From: an uncultured Bacilli bacterium
GTDB taxonomy: Bacteria; Bacillota_I; Bacilli_A; RF39; UBA660
Direction: 5' to 3'
DNA: 64,000 bases
NCBI GenBank assembly: GCA_934167825.1
Contig: CAKPLY010000001.1
Location: forward strand, 124,001 to 188,000
The notes under the pieces are model-generated. The model was not told the origin of the DNA and made no database searches. It was given only the letters and a program-made list of their open reading frames with translations. Position 1 is the stretch's first letter, and each line of letters starts with the position of its first letter. Shown one piece after another: positions 53,154 through 61,707 of the stretch. The position numbers were made by a program, and so were the translations under genes.

Positions 53154-56100
53154 TTATAATCTTTCTACTTGTAATTTAACTTTATGGTCATTTATATCAA
53201 ACTCTTCAGTTAGATTACTACTTTTAATAAATTCTTTAGATAGTGTTTCATTTTTTATGAATTCTAAGTTATTATTTAATGATAGTTCTACTTCACTATC
53301 TGCATCATAATATACTTTAATTCTATCTACTACATTAAAATCACTAGTTTTTCTTAGTTGTTGTATTTTAGATATTAATTCTCTTGCGATACCTTCTTCG
53401 ATTAAGTTAGTATCTAGTTTAGTATCTAGAATTATAAATTCATTATTTATTGTACCTACATTAAATCCTTCTTTAGAACTAATCCTTATATCTACCATAG
53501 ATAAGTCTATAGTATATGACTCACCTTCGATAGTTATAGAAATAGTTTCACTCTTTTGTAGTTTATTTATGTCACTTACTGATAGTTTACTTAAGATATC
53601 TGCGAATTTATTTATGTTTTTACCAAATATCTTACCTACTACTTTGAAGTTTGGTTTAACTAAGTAATTCATATAATCATTTAAGTTACTTACATATTTT
53701 ACTTCTTTTACATTTAGTTCTTCTTTGATTAGGTCTTCTAAATCGTTTAGTATATCTTTATTTTTTATATCTAGTAGGGCTTCACTTAATGGTTGACGAA
53801 CCTTTATTTTCACGTCTTCTCTTACATATCTTCCACTTGATATTAAGTCTCTTACTAAATCCATTTTATGTTCTATTTCTTCATTTATATATGATTCATC
53901 GTATTTAGGGAAGTCGCTTGTATGAACTGAATATTCATTAGTTAGTTTAGTATATATTTCTTCAGAGATGAATGGTACTATTGGAGCAATTATTTTAGAT
54001 AATCCTACTAATACATCATATGTTGTTTTATATACTGCTTTTTTAGAGTTATCTAACTCGCTACCCCAGAACCTTTTTCTATTTCTTCTTATATACCAGT
54101 TAGATAAATCTTCACTTACAAAGAATGTTATACTTTTTACTACTTTGTTTAAATCATATTCTTCATATCCTTTTGTTACTTCTTTTAATAAACTATTATA
54201 TTTAGATAGTAACCATTTATCTATAAGTTCTAGATCATTATATGATACACTACATTTATCTATATCTATTTCATCAGTATTTGCATATAGTGCGAAGAAG
54301 TTATACGTGTTCTTAAGTGGGTTAAAGAATTTTGAGTATACTTCTTTTAAACCTTCTTCATCAAATTTAAGTGGTGTCCATACCGGTGATACATAAGGTA
54401 AGTACCATCTTACTGTGTCTGCACCATATTTTTTAATTATTGTAAATGGCTCAATTGCATTACCTTTTGATTTATGCATCTTTTGACCATTTTTATCTAG
54501 TAATAGTTCGTTTACTAAGACATTTTTATATGGAGAGCATCCTTTTACAAAGGCACTTATTACAAGTAGTGAGTAGAACCATCCTCTTGTTTGGTCTATT
54601 CCTTCGCATATAAAGTCTGCTGGAAATTGTGAGTTGAATAATTCTTGATTTTCAAATGGATAATGATATTGTGCAAAAGGCATTGCTCCAGAGTCAAACC
54701 AACAATCTATTACATCTTTTACACGATTCATTGTATTTCCACATTTAGGACATTTGATATGGATATCATCTACGTATGGTCTATGAAGGTCTATGTCATC
54801 ATTTATTTTTTCTATAGCAAGACTCTTTAATTCTTCTCTAGAACCTACCATGATATCATGTCCACATGAACATCTCCATAAAGGAAGTGGTGTTCCCCAA
54901 TAACGATTTCTTGATATTGCCCAGTCATTCATTGTCTCTAACCAGTTACCAAATCTTTTTTCTCCAACATAAGATGGATACCAATTTACTTTGTTATTGC
55001 TTTCTATGATTGTATCTTTTATTTTTGTAACTTCAAGATAGAATGATGGTTTTGAATAGTATATTAATGGACTTTTACATCTCCAACAATGTGGATAGTT
55101 GTGTACTATTTTTTGTTTCTTGAACAGTTTATCATTTGCTTTTAGGTATTTAATTACTTCTAAGTCTGCATCAAATACAAGCATTCCTTTCCATCTACCA
55201 CAAGTGTATTTTCCATCGTCTCCTACAGGGTTTACATATGGTAAGTTATATTTTTTACCAACGTTTGCATCATCTTGACCAAATGCTGGAGCAATATGTA
55301 CTACTCCTGTTCCATCTTCCATAGTAACGTAAGTGTCTGTTGTTACAAAGAATGCTTTTTTATCTACAGTAATATCTGGGATTAATTGTTCATATTCTGT
55401 GTATTCTAAGTCGCTTCCTTTATATGTTTCTAGAACTTTATAGTCTTCTCCTAGAACTTTAGTAGCAAGACTTTCTGCTAAAATGAATTTATATCCCATG
55501 CTTTCTACTTTTATGTATGTTTCATTTGGGTTTACACATAGAGCAACATTCGCAATTAATGTCCATGGTGTTGTTGTCCATACTAGGAAGTAGGCATCTT
55601 CATCTTTTTTCTTAAAAGGTACAATTACTGTATCTACACTTACTTCTTTATAACCTTGTGCTACTTCGTGAGATGCTAAACCTGTTCCACATCTTGGACA
55701 GTATGGTAGTATTTTACTTCCTTCATAGAATAATCCTTCATCAAAGAATTTCTTTAATATCCACCACTCTGTTTCAATATAGTTGTTGTCATAAGTAATG
55801 TATTTGTTTTCCATATCTATAAATTGTCCCATTTTATTTGTTAAATCACAAAATGCTTTTTCGTTTTCCCAAACTGCTTTTTTACATTCGGCATTAAACT
55901 CTTTTATACCATATTTTTCGATGTCGTCTTTTTTAGTAAATCCAAGTTTTTTTTCTACTTGTACTTCGACAGGAAGGCCGTGTGTGTCCCATCCTATTTT
56001 TCTTAGTACTTTGTATCCTTGCATTGTTTTGTATTTGCAGAAGCTGTCTTTTAGGAATTTTGCAACCATATGATGTAGTCCTGGCATACCATTTGCAGTA

Positions 56101-56246
56101 GCAGGGCCGTCATAGAATACAAAGTTTTCACTATCTTTTCTATTTTCTATACATTTATCTAGTATATCTTCTTTTTGCCATTTCTTTAGTATTTCTTCTT
56201 CGACTAAATAAGTTTCTTTTTTTTCTAATTCTTTAAACTTTTCCAT
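53154..56246 (-). CDS. ileS: Isoleucyl-tRNA synthetase, IleRS2 type with GxHH motif
   Basis: 1030 aa, the long type. Catalytic signatures: DGPATANGMPGLHHMVAKFL, where the usual HxGH is GLHH, and KNGQKMHKSKGNAIEPFTII (KMSKS variant KMHKS). The editing domain holds VWTTTPWTLIANVALCVNPN. Two zinc-binding patches are visible (CPRCGTGL; KCPKCGNTM). The C-terminal anticodon domain follows. IleRS2 enzymes with the first and third residues of HxGH exchanged have been reported as hyper-resistant to mupirocin. The gene is regulated by a T-box. A GGAGG lies 5 nt from the ATG. Confidence 0.97.
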   Translation of the reverse strand: MEKFKELEKKETYLVEEEILKKWQKEDILDKCIENRKDSENFVFYDGPATANGMPGLHHMVAKFLKDSFCKYKTMQGYKVLRKIGWDTHGLPVEVQVEKKLGFTKKDDIEKYGIKEFNAECKKAVWENEKAFCDLTNKMGQFIDMENKYITYDNNYIETEWWILKKFFDEGLFYEGSKILPYCPRCGTGLASHEVAQGYKEVSVDTVIVPFKKKDEDAYFLVWTTTPWTLIANVALCVNPNETYIKVESMGYKFILAESLATKVLGEDYKVLETYKGSDLEYTEYEQLIPDITVDKKAFFVTTDTYVTMEDGTGVVHIAPAFGQDDANVGKKYNLPYVNPVGDDGKYTCGRWKGMLVFDADLEVIKYLKANDKLFKKQKIVHNYPHCWRCKSPLIYYSKPSFYLEVTKIKDTIIESNNKVNWYPSYVGEKRFGNWLETMNDWAISRNRYWGTPLPLWRCSCGHDIMVGSREELKSLAIEKINDDIDLHRPYVDDIHIKCPKCGNTMNRVKDVIDCWFDSGAMPFAQYHYPFENQELFNSQFPADFICEGIDQTRGWFYSLLVISAFVKGCSPYKNVLVNELLLDKNGQKMHKSKGNAIEPFTIIKKYGADTVRWYLPYVSPVWTPLKFDEEGLKEVYSKFFNPLKNTYNFFALYANTDEIDIDKCSVSYNDLELIDKWLLSKYNSLLKEVTKGYEEYDLNKVVKSITFFVSEDLSNWYIRRNRKRFWGSELDNSKKAVYKTTYDVLVGLSKIIAPIVPFISEEIYTKLTNEYSVHTSDFPKYDESYINEEIEHKMDLVRDLISSGRYVREDVKIKVRQPLSEALLDIKNKDILNDLEDLIKEELNVKEVKYVSNLNDYMNYLVKPNFKVVGKIFGKNINKFADILSKLSVSDINKLQKSETISITIEGESYTIDLSMVDIRISSKEGFNVGTINNEFIILDTKLDTNLIEEGIARELISKIQQLRKTSDFNVVDRIKVYYDADSEVELSLNNNLEFIKNETLSKEFIKSSNLTEEFDINDHKVKLQVERL

Positions 56247-56264
56247 AATTTCCTCCTTAAAATA

Positions 56265-56478
56265 TAAAAAGATGGTACCTAAAGGACGATTATTAGTCGT
56301 GGTACCACCTTATTTTTTACTTAATTTTAATAACGGTATTAACCGGCCTTTATTACTTAGTTTCTTAAAGACTCATCTAAGAGTGATTCATATTATATAT
56401 TATTTGGAGTTTTGCACCAACCAACTCTTCGCTTAAAACTTTATATAATATCGTCTCTTGTCAATTGATTTAACAAAT
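56265..56478 (-). promoter_or_regulatory. T-box leader of ileS
   Basis: The transcript contains the T-box core AAGGTGGTACCACG (TGGTACCACG at 56298-56307), then a terminator whose GGTGGTACC pairs with GGTACCATC (56271-56309), ending in T5. Further upstream a stem I with an AGTTGGTTGGTG-type distal region is seen. The specifier is probably ATC (Ile) at 56385-56387 in the GAATCAC loop. Uncharged tRNA-Ile should stabilise the antiterminator and raise ileS expression. Confidence 0.93.
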
Positions 56479-56485
56479 TAACTAA

Positions 56486-56514
56486 ATTATATAATGATTT
56501 TGGGTGGTTGTCAA
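56486..56514 (-). promoter_or_regulatory. Consensus promoter of the ileS T-box transcript
   Basis: Minus-strand TTGACA (56509-56514) and TATAAT (56486-56491), both perfect, have a 17-nt spacer. The region lies 42 nt after the stop of the orphan variable fragment. Confidence 0.88.
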
Positions 56515-56555
56515 GGGTGTTTGGGGAGAATTTTGATTTTTTATATGAAGGATGG

Positions 56556-56717
56556 TTAGGTGGCGATGGTAAGGACGGAGCGGGTTGAAAAAGACTGGTT
56601 ACCAGTACCATTATGACCACTGGTGAAGAAAATTCCAACATTATTGCCATTGTAAAAACCTCCACCACGACTGGGACACCGGCACATAGTGCCTCCAACA
56701 TGCCCCGCCTTTCGCAT
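56556..56717 (-). pseudogene. Orphan DGR variable-repeat fragment of an FGE-like surface gene
   Basis: A 53-aa frame encodes SRGGGFYNGNNVGIFFTSGH, then NGTGNQSFSTRSVLTIAT and a stop. It lines up, residue for residue over 30 codons, with the end of the 56859 protein (RGGIFHNSSNAGPFNFDYAA), sharing RGG, F, N, N, G, F and GT positions, and ends like the 24167 protein (TRSTLTQVS). Nearly all codons end in C or T. No domain precedes it, so it cannot be a whole gene. It may be a leftover C-terminus or a displaced copy. Confidence 0.65.
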
Positions 56718-56812
56718 TTTGTTACTTTTTGGCGGTATTCTTTTATATCTTATTTATCTCACCTTTGTTCTTCATTCCCTTTATGAGGGAAGTAATTGTG
56801 GAGGGGTAAGAC

Positions 56813-56853
56813 GGAAAATTTTTTCAAATTTTCCTACGCAAACTGCGTTTGCG
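56813..56853 (-). repeat. Paired hairpins directly after a variable region (cruciform-like)
   Basis: The first is a 7-bp perfect stem (CGCAAAC/GTTTGCG, 56837-56853) with a 3-nt loop. Two nt later comes a 9-bp perfect stem (56813-56821 with 56826-56834) capped by GAAA. They begin 5 nt after the surface-gene stop. DGR targets carry such stem-loops just downstream of the variable repeat. Confidence 0.7.
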
Positions 56854-56858
56854 GAAGT

Positions 56859-58736
56859 TCAAAGCAAGACAAGCAAAGCGGCGCGACCCGAAGAAGTGTA
56901 GCTATCAGTGCCAGCAGCGTAGTCGAAGTTGAAGGGTCCAGCATTACTACTATTGTGGAAAATGCCGCCACGACGAAACCAAGAATAGCCAGCGTTAGGA
57001 AAATTCGCGTAGTCATTATACCATCCATAATTTGCGTTTGTTACTACTTCACTTGTTGCATCTCCTAGTCTTCCTCTATTATATGCTGTTTGGTCTTCAT
57101 ATGTTTTTCCATATGCATATGGTACAAGATATTTCGCAGTATCTGTACTATATGTAAAGTTTGTTCCTGCACTACTTGCGTAATATGTATATGTTGTTCC
57201 ATTTGAACTTGACATATTACCCATCGCATACTCAATTGCTCCTCCAGACATATCATATACTCCATATATGTTACCAGTTGTAGATGCTGTTTGTCCAAGT
57301 GTTGTATTATATGCATTACATATTGTTCCAAAACCTATACTTCCACTTGCTATCGGACCACATCCTGTCATAGTTGTATAATTACTTGTTTCTCCGTAAC
57401 CGTTTATTGATACTTCTGTACAACTTTCATTTGCACATCTTCCATATTTAGAGTTAGTTAAATACGCTACTGCTCCCCACTCCATATTTGTAAGCATATG
57501 TGAATCGGTATTTGTTCTTGATGTAGGAAGTCCATATATATTATTACCTGTTTGCATATCATATATTACTTTCCAATAGTTAGATACTGTATTATATCTC
57601 CATGATGTTACATTTGGTAGTATTCTTGATGTTAAGGATGTAGAGTATCCCCCACCATATGAAGTACCTGTCGCAGGATTACTACTTGAGAGTTCAAACT
57701 TACCCATCCAAAATCCTGTTAGTTCTTGGTCTCCAAAAGTGAATGCTGGGTGTGTATAATAGTCTCCATTACTTCCTGTACATGTCTCATTTGGATTTCC
57801 TGCAGTACTTGATGGTGCTGCATAACTATATGTACAAGATATTGTACCAGTTGAAGATGTACCACTTTCAAAAACTATATCTATACCTGTTGTTTGTGCA
57901 TTATAACTATCTGTTCCTATTTCTTTATTTATATTCCATACTTTGTATTTATATCTCGGTATCCATACGTAGAATGCTAATATATCATCATCTTGAATTG
58001 GTGTTCCAGCGCTTGCAGATTGATATGTACTTCTATTAGTATCTGTTACTAATACTGCATTTGCCCATTTCTTTTGATCGTAGTTATACCATCCATAAGT
58101 TGACGTTGAACTTTCAGTGTCTGCTTTAACCCATGTAGAAGTAGTTTCATTATATACTACTGGTATTAAAGAATCAGTTAGTTCAGGATAGTTTGCTCCA
58201 CTATTGTCAATTTTAGCACGTGGTACTTTTACTTCATGTATTCCTGTTATCAAAATCTTACCTGAAGGCACTATTAAATCTCCACCTTTTTCATATCCAT
58301 TTATTATAGATAAAGATATAGTTATATCTGTTGAAGTTGTATTTTCTACGGCGATAGTTACTGGTAATGTAGTATTAGTTTCAATTAATCCAGTTGTAGG
58401 ATTTGCACTTTTCCAGGACTTAGCAATAGTTACTCCACTTGGAAGTGACGATGGTGTAACCATAGAGTATGCAATACCATATTGTATTGTACCATTATTA
58501 CTATTTTTTACATCTATATCAAAGAATTTTGTTTTACCTGCTTGTATTGTTACTTGTTTATTCGTAGATGCTGATAAGTCAAAAGATAAAGACATATCAT
58601 ACTCTGTAGTGTCATTATAACTTAAACTAGTATCTATTGCATACGTTGCGAATAGTCCAGTAAGTGCGATTAAGAAAGTAAGCACTGTTATTATTATTAA
58701 TTCTTTCTTGTCTACAAAATTTATTACTTTTTTCAT
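56859..58736 (-). CDS. Phase-variable surface protein, FGE-like, with DGR-type variable C-terminus
   Basis: 625 aa. Anchor helix at residues 13-33 (IIITVLTFLIALTGLFATYA), beta stalk (35-170), family module (IPVVYNETTSTWVKADTESS) and the FGE-like domain from about 225: AFYVWIPRYKYKVWNINKEI, GFWMGKFELSSSNPATG, MEWGAVAYLTNSKYGRC, STTGNIYGVYDMSGGAIEYA and RGRLGDATSEVV. The end (WFRRGGIFHNSSNAGPFNFD onward) is built of codons ending in C or T and diverges from the 24167 protein, which is otherwise close. Paired hairpins follow. It lies behind a G-tract leader (10 G) and attenuator: predicted OFF. Confidence 0.85.
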   Translation of the reverse strand: MKKVINFVDKKELIIITVLTFLIALTGLFATYAIDTSLSYNDTTEYDMSLSFDLSASTNKQVTIQAGKTKFFDIDVKNSNNGTIQYGIAYSMVTPSSLPSGVTIAKSWKSANPTTGLIETNTTLPVTIAVENTTSTDITISLSIINGYEKGGDLIVPSGKILITGIHEVKVPRAKIDNSGANYPELTDSLIPVVYNETTSTWVKADTESSTSTYGWYNYDQKKWANAVLVTDTNRSTYQSASAGTPIQDDDILAFYVWIPRYKYKVWNINKEIGTDSYNAQTTGIDIVFESGTSSTGTISCTYSYAAPSSTAGNPNETCTGSNGDYYTHPAFTFGDQELTGFWMGKFELSSSNPATGTSYGGGYSTSLTSRILPNVTSWRYNTVSNYWKVIYDMQTGNNIYGLPTSRTNTDSHMLTNMEWGAVAYLTNSKYGRCANESCTEVSINGYGETSNYTTMTGCGPIASGSIGFGTICNAYNTTLGQTASTTGNIYGVYDMSGGAIEYAMGNMSSSNGTTYTYYASSAGTNFTYSTDTAKYLVPYAYGKTYEDQTAYNRGRLGDATSEVVTNANYGWYNDYANFPNAGYSWFRRGGIFHNSSNAGPFNFDYAAGTDSYTSSGRAALLVLL

Positions 58737-58762
58737 AATATAACTCCTTTTACACGCGAAAA

Positions 58763-58808
58763 AACTATAGACAAAAACTATCTATTTCTAGACATTTTAT
58801 CTATAGTT
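58763..58808 (-). terminator. Attenuator terminator between leader ORF and surface gene
   Basis: A 14-bp stem (763-776 with 795-808), one wobble, encloses a GAAA-capped inner stem; six T follow. It has the same shape and position as 26112-26162 and 61532-61581, with wobble-preserving substitutions. Confidence 0.85.
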
Positions 58809-58832
58809 TTACTTTCTATTATTATATATTTA

Positions 58833-58898
58833 TTATATGTTAATTGCCCCCCCCCCGATAACATAAATGTTATAATTAATTATATTCATTCTATTCAT
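58833..58898 (-). CDS. Leader peptide ORF with G10 tract (frameshifted, short form)
   Basis: ATG at 58898, 8 nt after AAAGGAG: MNRMNIINYNIYVIGGG, then AINI and TAA. A 9-G tract would open the frame for 39 codons to TAG at 58778-58780, ending TIDKMSRNR inside the hairpin. Confidence 0.8.
   Translation of the reverse strand: MNRMNIINYNIYVIGGGAINI
58847..58856 (-). repeat. Homopolymeric G tract (10 G on the coding strand)
   Basis: A run of ten C on the plus strand within the leader ORF. Confidence 0.9.
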
Positions 58899-58934
58899 GG
58901 TAAGTGCTCCTTTCGTACTTTTATTTACAATTAA

Positions 58935-58963
58935 ATGATACCATAATTTGATAATTTATGCAA
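58935..58963 (-). promoter_or_regulatory. Promoter of the leader-surface protein unit
   Basis: Minus-strand TTGCAT (58958-58963), 17 nt, TATCAT (58935-58940), nearly identical in sequence to the 61708 promoter. Confidence 0.75.
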
Positions 58964-59010
58964 GAATTTTGTTTGCTTTTTGTTAAAATATAGTAAAGTT
59001 TTCTTGATAA

Positions 59011-61506
59011 TTATGTTAGTGGTGTGAGAACCGCACGTGAAGTATAATTTGAACTCCCGTCTCCTTTTGTTCGATCAAACGAAAAAATATTTCCTGCTAT
59101 TAAACCACTTCTAGCGAACCAAGTATAACCACCGTCGCTTGGAAAGACTGATGGAGTATCAAATCCTACTACTTCACTTGTTGCATCTCCTAGTCTTCCT
59201 CTATGATATGCTTTTACATCGTTTGTACTTGAACCGTATGCATATGCTGTAAGATATTGACTATGTCCTGACGGATAAAAATATGAGCCTATAGCATCTT
59301 CGTAATCAGGATCAACATCATAATCTGTTGAGGATGCTGAAACGACACCCATCACATATTCATAGCTTCCTCCTGCCATATCATACACACCATAGACATT
59401 TCCAGTAGTTGATGCTAAAACTCCAATTGAACCATTATAATAATTGTTAACGTTATCGGTTGAACTACCACCAAAACCTGTTTTTAGAGTTTCATTAACT
59501 GTTAATTTTTCACAAGTATTATTTGTACATCTTCCGTATTTTGAATGTGTAAGATATGCTACTGCTCCCCATTCCATATTTGTAATCATATGAGAATCAG
59601 CAACTGTTTTAGTTGTTTCCAAACCATAACTATTATTATTGCTTTGCATAACTCTTATATCATTATGAAACACCGATAATTTTCTGTTTGATTCTGGAGA
59701 GTTATTTGGTAATATTTTTGCTATTCCCGAATAATAACTTAATTCAAATTTACCCATCCAAAATCCTTTTACCTCAGTATCTCCGAAAGAAAATACTGGA
59801 TGTGTATAATAATCTCCATCACTTCCTACACACTTTTCCGCTGGTTCATTTGAAAGATTTATTCCACCGCTATTTGCAACAACATTATAATTGTATGTAC
59901 AAGATATTGTTCCTGTAGAGGAACTATCTTCTTCAAATACTACATCTATACCTAAAGTTTGTGCATCATAACTTTGATTTGCTTTGCCACCTGTTACATT
60001 CTTATTTATATTCCACACTTTATATTTGTATCTCGGTATCCATACATAAAATGCTAATATATCATCCGTTGATATTTGTGTACCGGTTTGTGCCTCTAAA
60101 TAATTTTCTTTTAAACTTAATGTTCTTATAGATGTGCTATCCTCAAAGTTATAATACAGTTTTAACTTATCACATATTATTCCATTATTACATACTTTTG
60201 ATTTATCTGCTGTTAAGTTATAATTTATTTCACTTTCCGTTAGTGCATCATTATATATCATAAATCTTTTTATTGTGCCATTAAAGCAATTAACACCATT
60301 TGCTCTTTTTCCTATATAAGAATTAGTATCTGTCCATGTCCAATAATTTGTAGATGCTGTTTTCGATAGTTTAGTTCCATTTAAATACACATCCATATTG
60401 CTTATACTATTATATACTAAATCTATTGTATAAAAAGTATTTAAACTAATTCCTCCAGTATTTATTGTATATGTTGCATTTTCAGAATTTAAATTAACTA
60501 CTAATTGTGCACCACTATTAATCATTCCGAGCCCTGCTTTTGTTTTATAATCACCAAAAATTATTTGATCTGATGTTGATGATGTACTAAATGTGACAGA
60601 ATATGTAACTGGGAAAGTTAAATCTATATTATTCGGAAAATTTACATACTGACTTGTACTATTTGATAAAGTTATTCCGTTAATTGTCTGTGTTGCTCCA
60701 TATATTTTTCCATCATTACCATTATTTGATATATCTGTTATTTTTGTTAAGTTCTCTGTGTTTTTTACTAATACAGCATTTGCCCACTTCTTTTGGTCAT
60801 AATCATACCATCCGTAAGTAGATGTAGAACTTGTGGTATCTGCTTTTACCCAAGTAGAAGTAGATTCTTCATATACTACTGGGATTAAACCATCAACTAA
60901 CACCGGTCTATTTGCGCCACTATTATCTAAATTTCCATTAGGATTTTCTTCTTTACAAGCATCTAAATATCCTACTAAACTACCTCCTTGCATAGTTATA
61001 GGATTTTCCATATTACCATCTATATAGATTACTAACTTAAATGATACTCTTGTAGATAATCCTACTTCGTAGTTATCAAGTAGTGTTATACTAGAATTAC
61101 TTGTAACATCTTTAAAATCATCTTCTTTATATACCGTATAACTAGAGTTATTTGTGTTAGTCATAAGTACATACTTGAAACTTTCTTCTTTTAAATTGTC
61201 CGTAATAGTAGTTATATGAAATTTTACTGTCACATTAGCAGTTTCATTAGTTTGGTTATCTATACTAAAGGTAGTAGATTCTCCATCTATTGTATAATCA
61301 AATATTGGACCAATATTATTTATTTCTATATTATCTCCCTTAGCACAATAAAATCCTGAAATATCCCCAATACGTAAAGTAAGTTCTGTGTTTTCAGTGC
61401 TTCGCCATATAGTTAAAGCATAAGTTCCTACTAGTGCTATTACTATTAATATTATTACAGATATCATTAATTTTACTATTTTACTCTTATCATTTTCACT
61501 ACTCAT
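59011..61506 (-). CDS. Phase-variable surface protein with LamG-like insert and FGE-like domain
   Basis: About 831 aa. The start is placed at 61506 (MSSENDKSKIVKLM), 10 nt after AGGAG; the longer open frame to 61548 runs into the terminator hairpin. Anchor helix at 11-32, a stalk nearly identical to the 24167 protein, family module (YEESTSTWVKADTTSSTSTY), then a LamG/concanavalin-like insert of about 220 residues (NNGNDGKIYGATQTINGITL to LKLYYNFEDSTS). The FGE-like domain follows: FYVWIPRYKYKVWNINKNVT, GFWMGKFELS, MEWGAVAYLTHSKYGRC and RGRLGDATSEVVG. It ends TWFARSGLIAGNIFSFDRTK. Nine G in the leader: predicted ON. Confidence 0.84.
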   Translation of the reverse strand: MSSENDKSKIVKLMISVIILIVIALVGTYALTIWRSTENTELTLRIGDISGFYCAKGDNIEINNIGPIFDYTIDGESTTFSIDNQTNETANVTVKFHITTITDNLKEESFKYVLMTNTNNSSYTVYKEDDFKDVTSNSSITLLDNYEVGLSTRVSFKLVIYIDGNMENPITMQGGSLVGYLDACKEENPNGNLDNSGANRPVLVDGLIPVVYEESTSTWVKADTTSSTSTYGWYDYDQKKWANAVLVKNTENLTKITDISNNGNDGKIYGATQTINGITLSNSTSQYVNFPNNIDLTFPVTYSVTFSTSSTSDQIIFGDYKTKAGLGMINSGAQLVVNLNSENATYTINTGGISLNTFYTIDLVYNSISNMDVYLNGTKLSKTASTNYWTWTDTNSYIGKRANGVNCFNGTIKRFMIYNDALTESEINYNLTADKSKVCNNGIICDKLKLYYNFEDSTSIRTLSLKENYLEAQTGTQISTDDILAFYVWIPRYKYKVWNINKNVTGGKANQSYDAQTLGIDVVFEEDSSSTGTISCTYNYNVVANSGGINLSNEPAEKCVGSDGDYYTHPVFSFGDTEVKGFWMGKFELSYYSGIAKILPNNSPESNRKLSVFHNDIRVMQSNNNSYGLETTKTVADSHMITNMEWGAVAYLTHSKYGRCTNNTCEKLTVNETLKTGFGGSSTDNVNNYYNGSIGVLASTTGNVYGVYDMAGGSYEYVMGVVSASSTDYDVDPDYEDAIGSYFYPSGHSQYLTAYAYGSSTNDVKAYHRGRLGDATSEVVGFDTPSVFPSDGGYTWFARSGLIAGNIFSFDRTKGDGSSNYTSRAVLTPLT

Positions 61507-61531
61507 AATACTTTTACTCCTTTTACACATG

Positions 61532-61581
61532 AAAAAAACTATAGACAAAACTATCTATTTCTAGATATTTTATCTATAGTT
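61532..61581 (-). terminator. Attenuator terminator between leader ORF and surface gene
   Basis: A 14-bp stem (537-550 with 568-581) has an inner stem and GAAA loop; seven T follow. The leader stop codon (61551-61553) lies within the hairpin. Confidence 0.85.
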
Positions 61582-61670
61582 ATATTCTTTGTTATTATGT
61601 ATTTACTAGATGCTAATTGCCCCCCCCCGATAGCATAAATGTTATAATTTGTTATATTTAGTCTATTCAT
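61551..61670 (-). CDS. Leader peptide ORF with G9 tract (full-length, 39 aa)
   Basis: ATG at 61670, 9 nt after AAAGGAG. It reads MNRLNITNYNIYAIGGG, QLASSKYIITKNITI and DKISRNR before TAG. The first 17 residues and the last dozen are conserved at the two other loci when nine G are assumed. Translation to the end would place the ribosome over the 5' arm and loop of the terminator, so the peptide itself may be unimportant. No signal peptide or known domain. Confidence 0.82.
   Translation of the reverse strand: MNRLNITNYNIYAIGGGQLASSKYIITKNITIDKISRNR
61620..61628 (-). repeat. Homopolymeric G tract (9 G on the coding strand)
   Basis: A run of nine C on the plus strand, in the same codon positions (three Gly) as the ten-base tracts of the other two loci. 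Confidence 0.9.
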
Positions 61671-61707
61671 GGTTAGGGACTCCTTTCGTACTTTTATTCA
61701 CAATTAA

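Noticed and set aside
56441..56701. Open frame of 86 codons on the minus strand beginning MLEALCAGVPVVVEVF
   Set aside because: It is a shadow of the orphan variable-repeat frame in a neighbouring register; the other frame shows clear similarity to FGE-like protein ends, this one to nothing.
56556..56717. Considered as the DGR template repeat
   Set aside because: A template should be rich in AAC/AAT codons; this stretch has diverse NNC/NNT codons like a variable repeat. No reverse transcriptase follows.
57065..57331. 88-codon frame MEQYVMHIIQHLDKQ within the 56859 gene
   Set aside because: It lies inside a well-supported coding region in another frame, with low-complexity composition.
61507..61548. 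Upstream extension of the 59011 gene (MSIVFFMCKRSKSI)
   Set aside because: It lies in the terminator hairpin and its T run, has no ribosome site, and is absent in the two paralogues. The ATG at 61506 has AGGAG.
26201..61628. C tracts (26201, 58847, 61620) dismissed as sequencing error
   Set aside because: Exact length may be uncertain, but three tracts occur at the same codon of homologous leader ORFs with conserved flanks. A base-call artefact cannot create that context.
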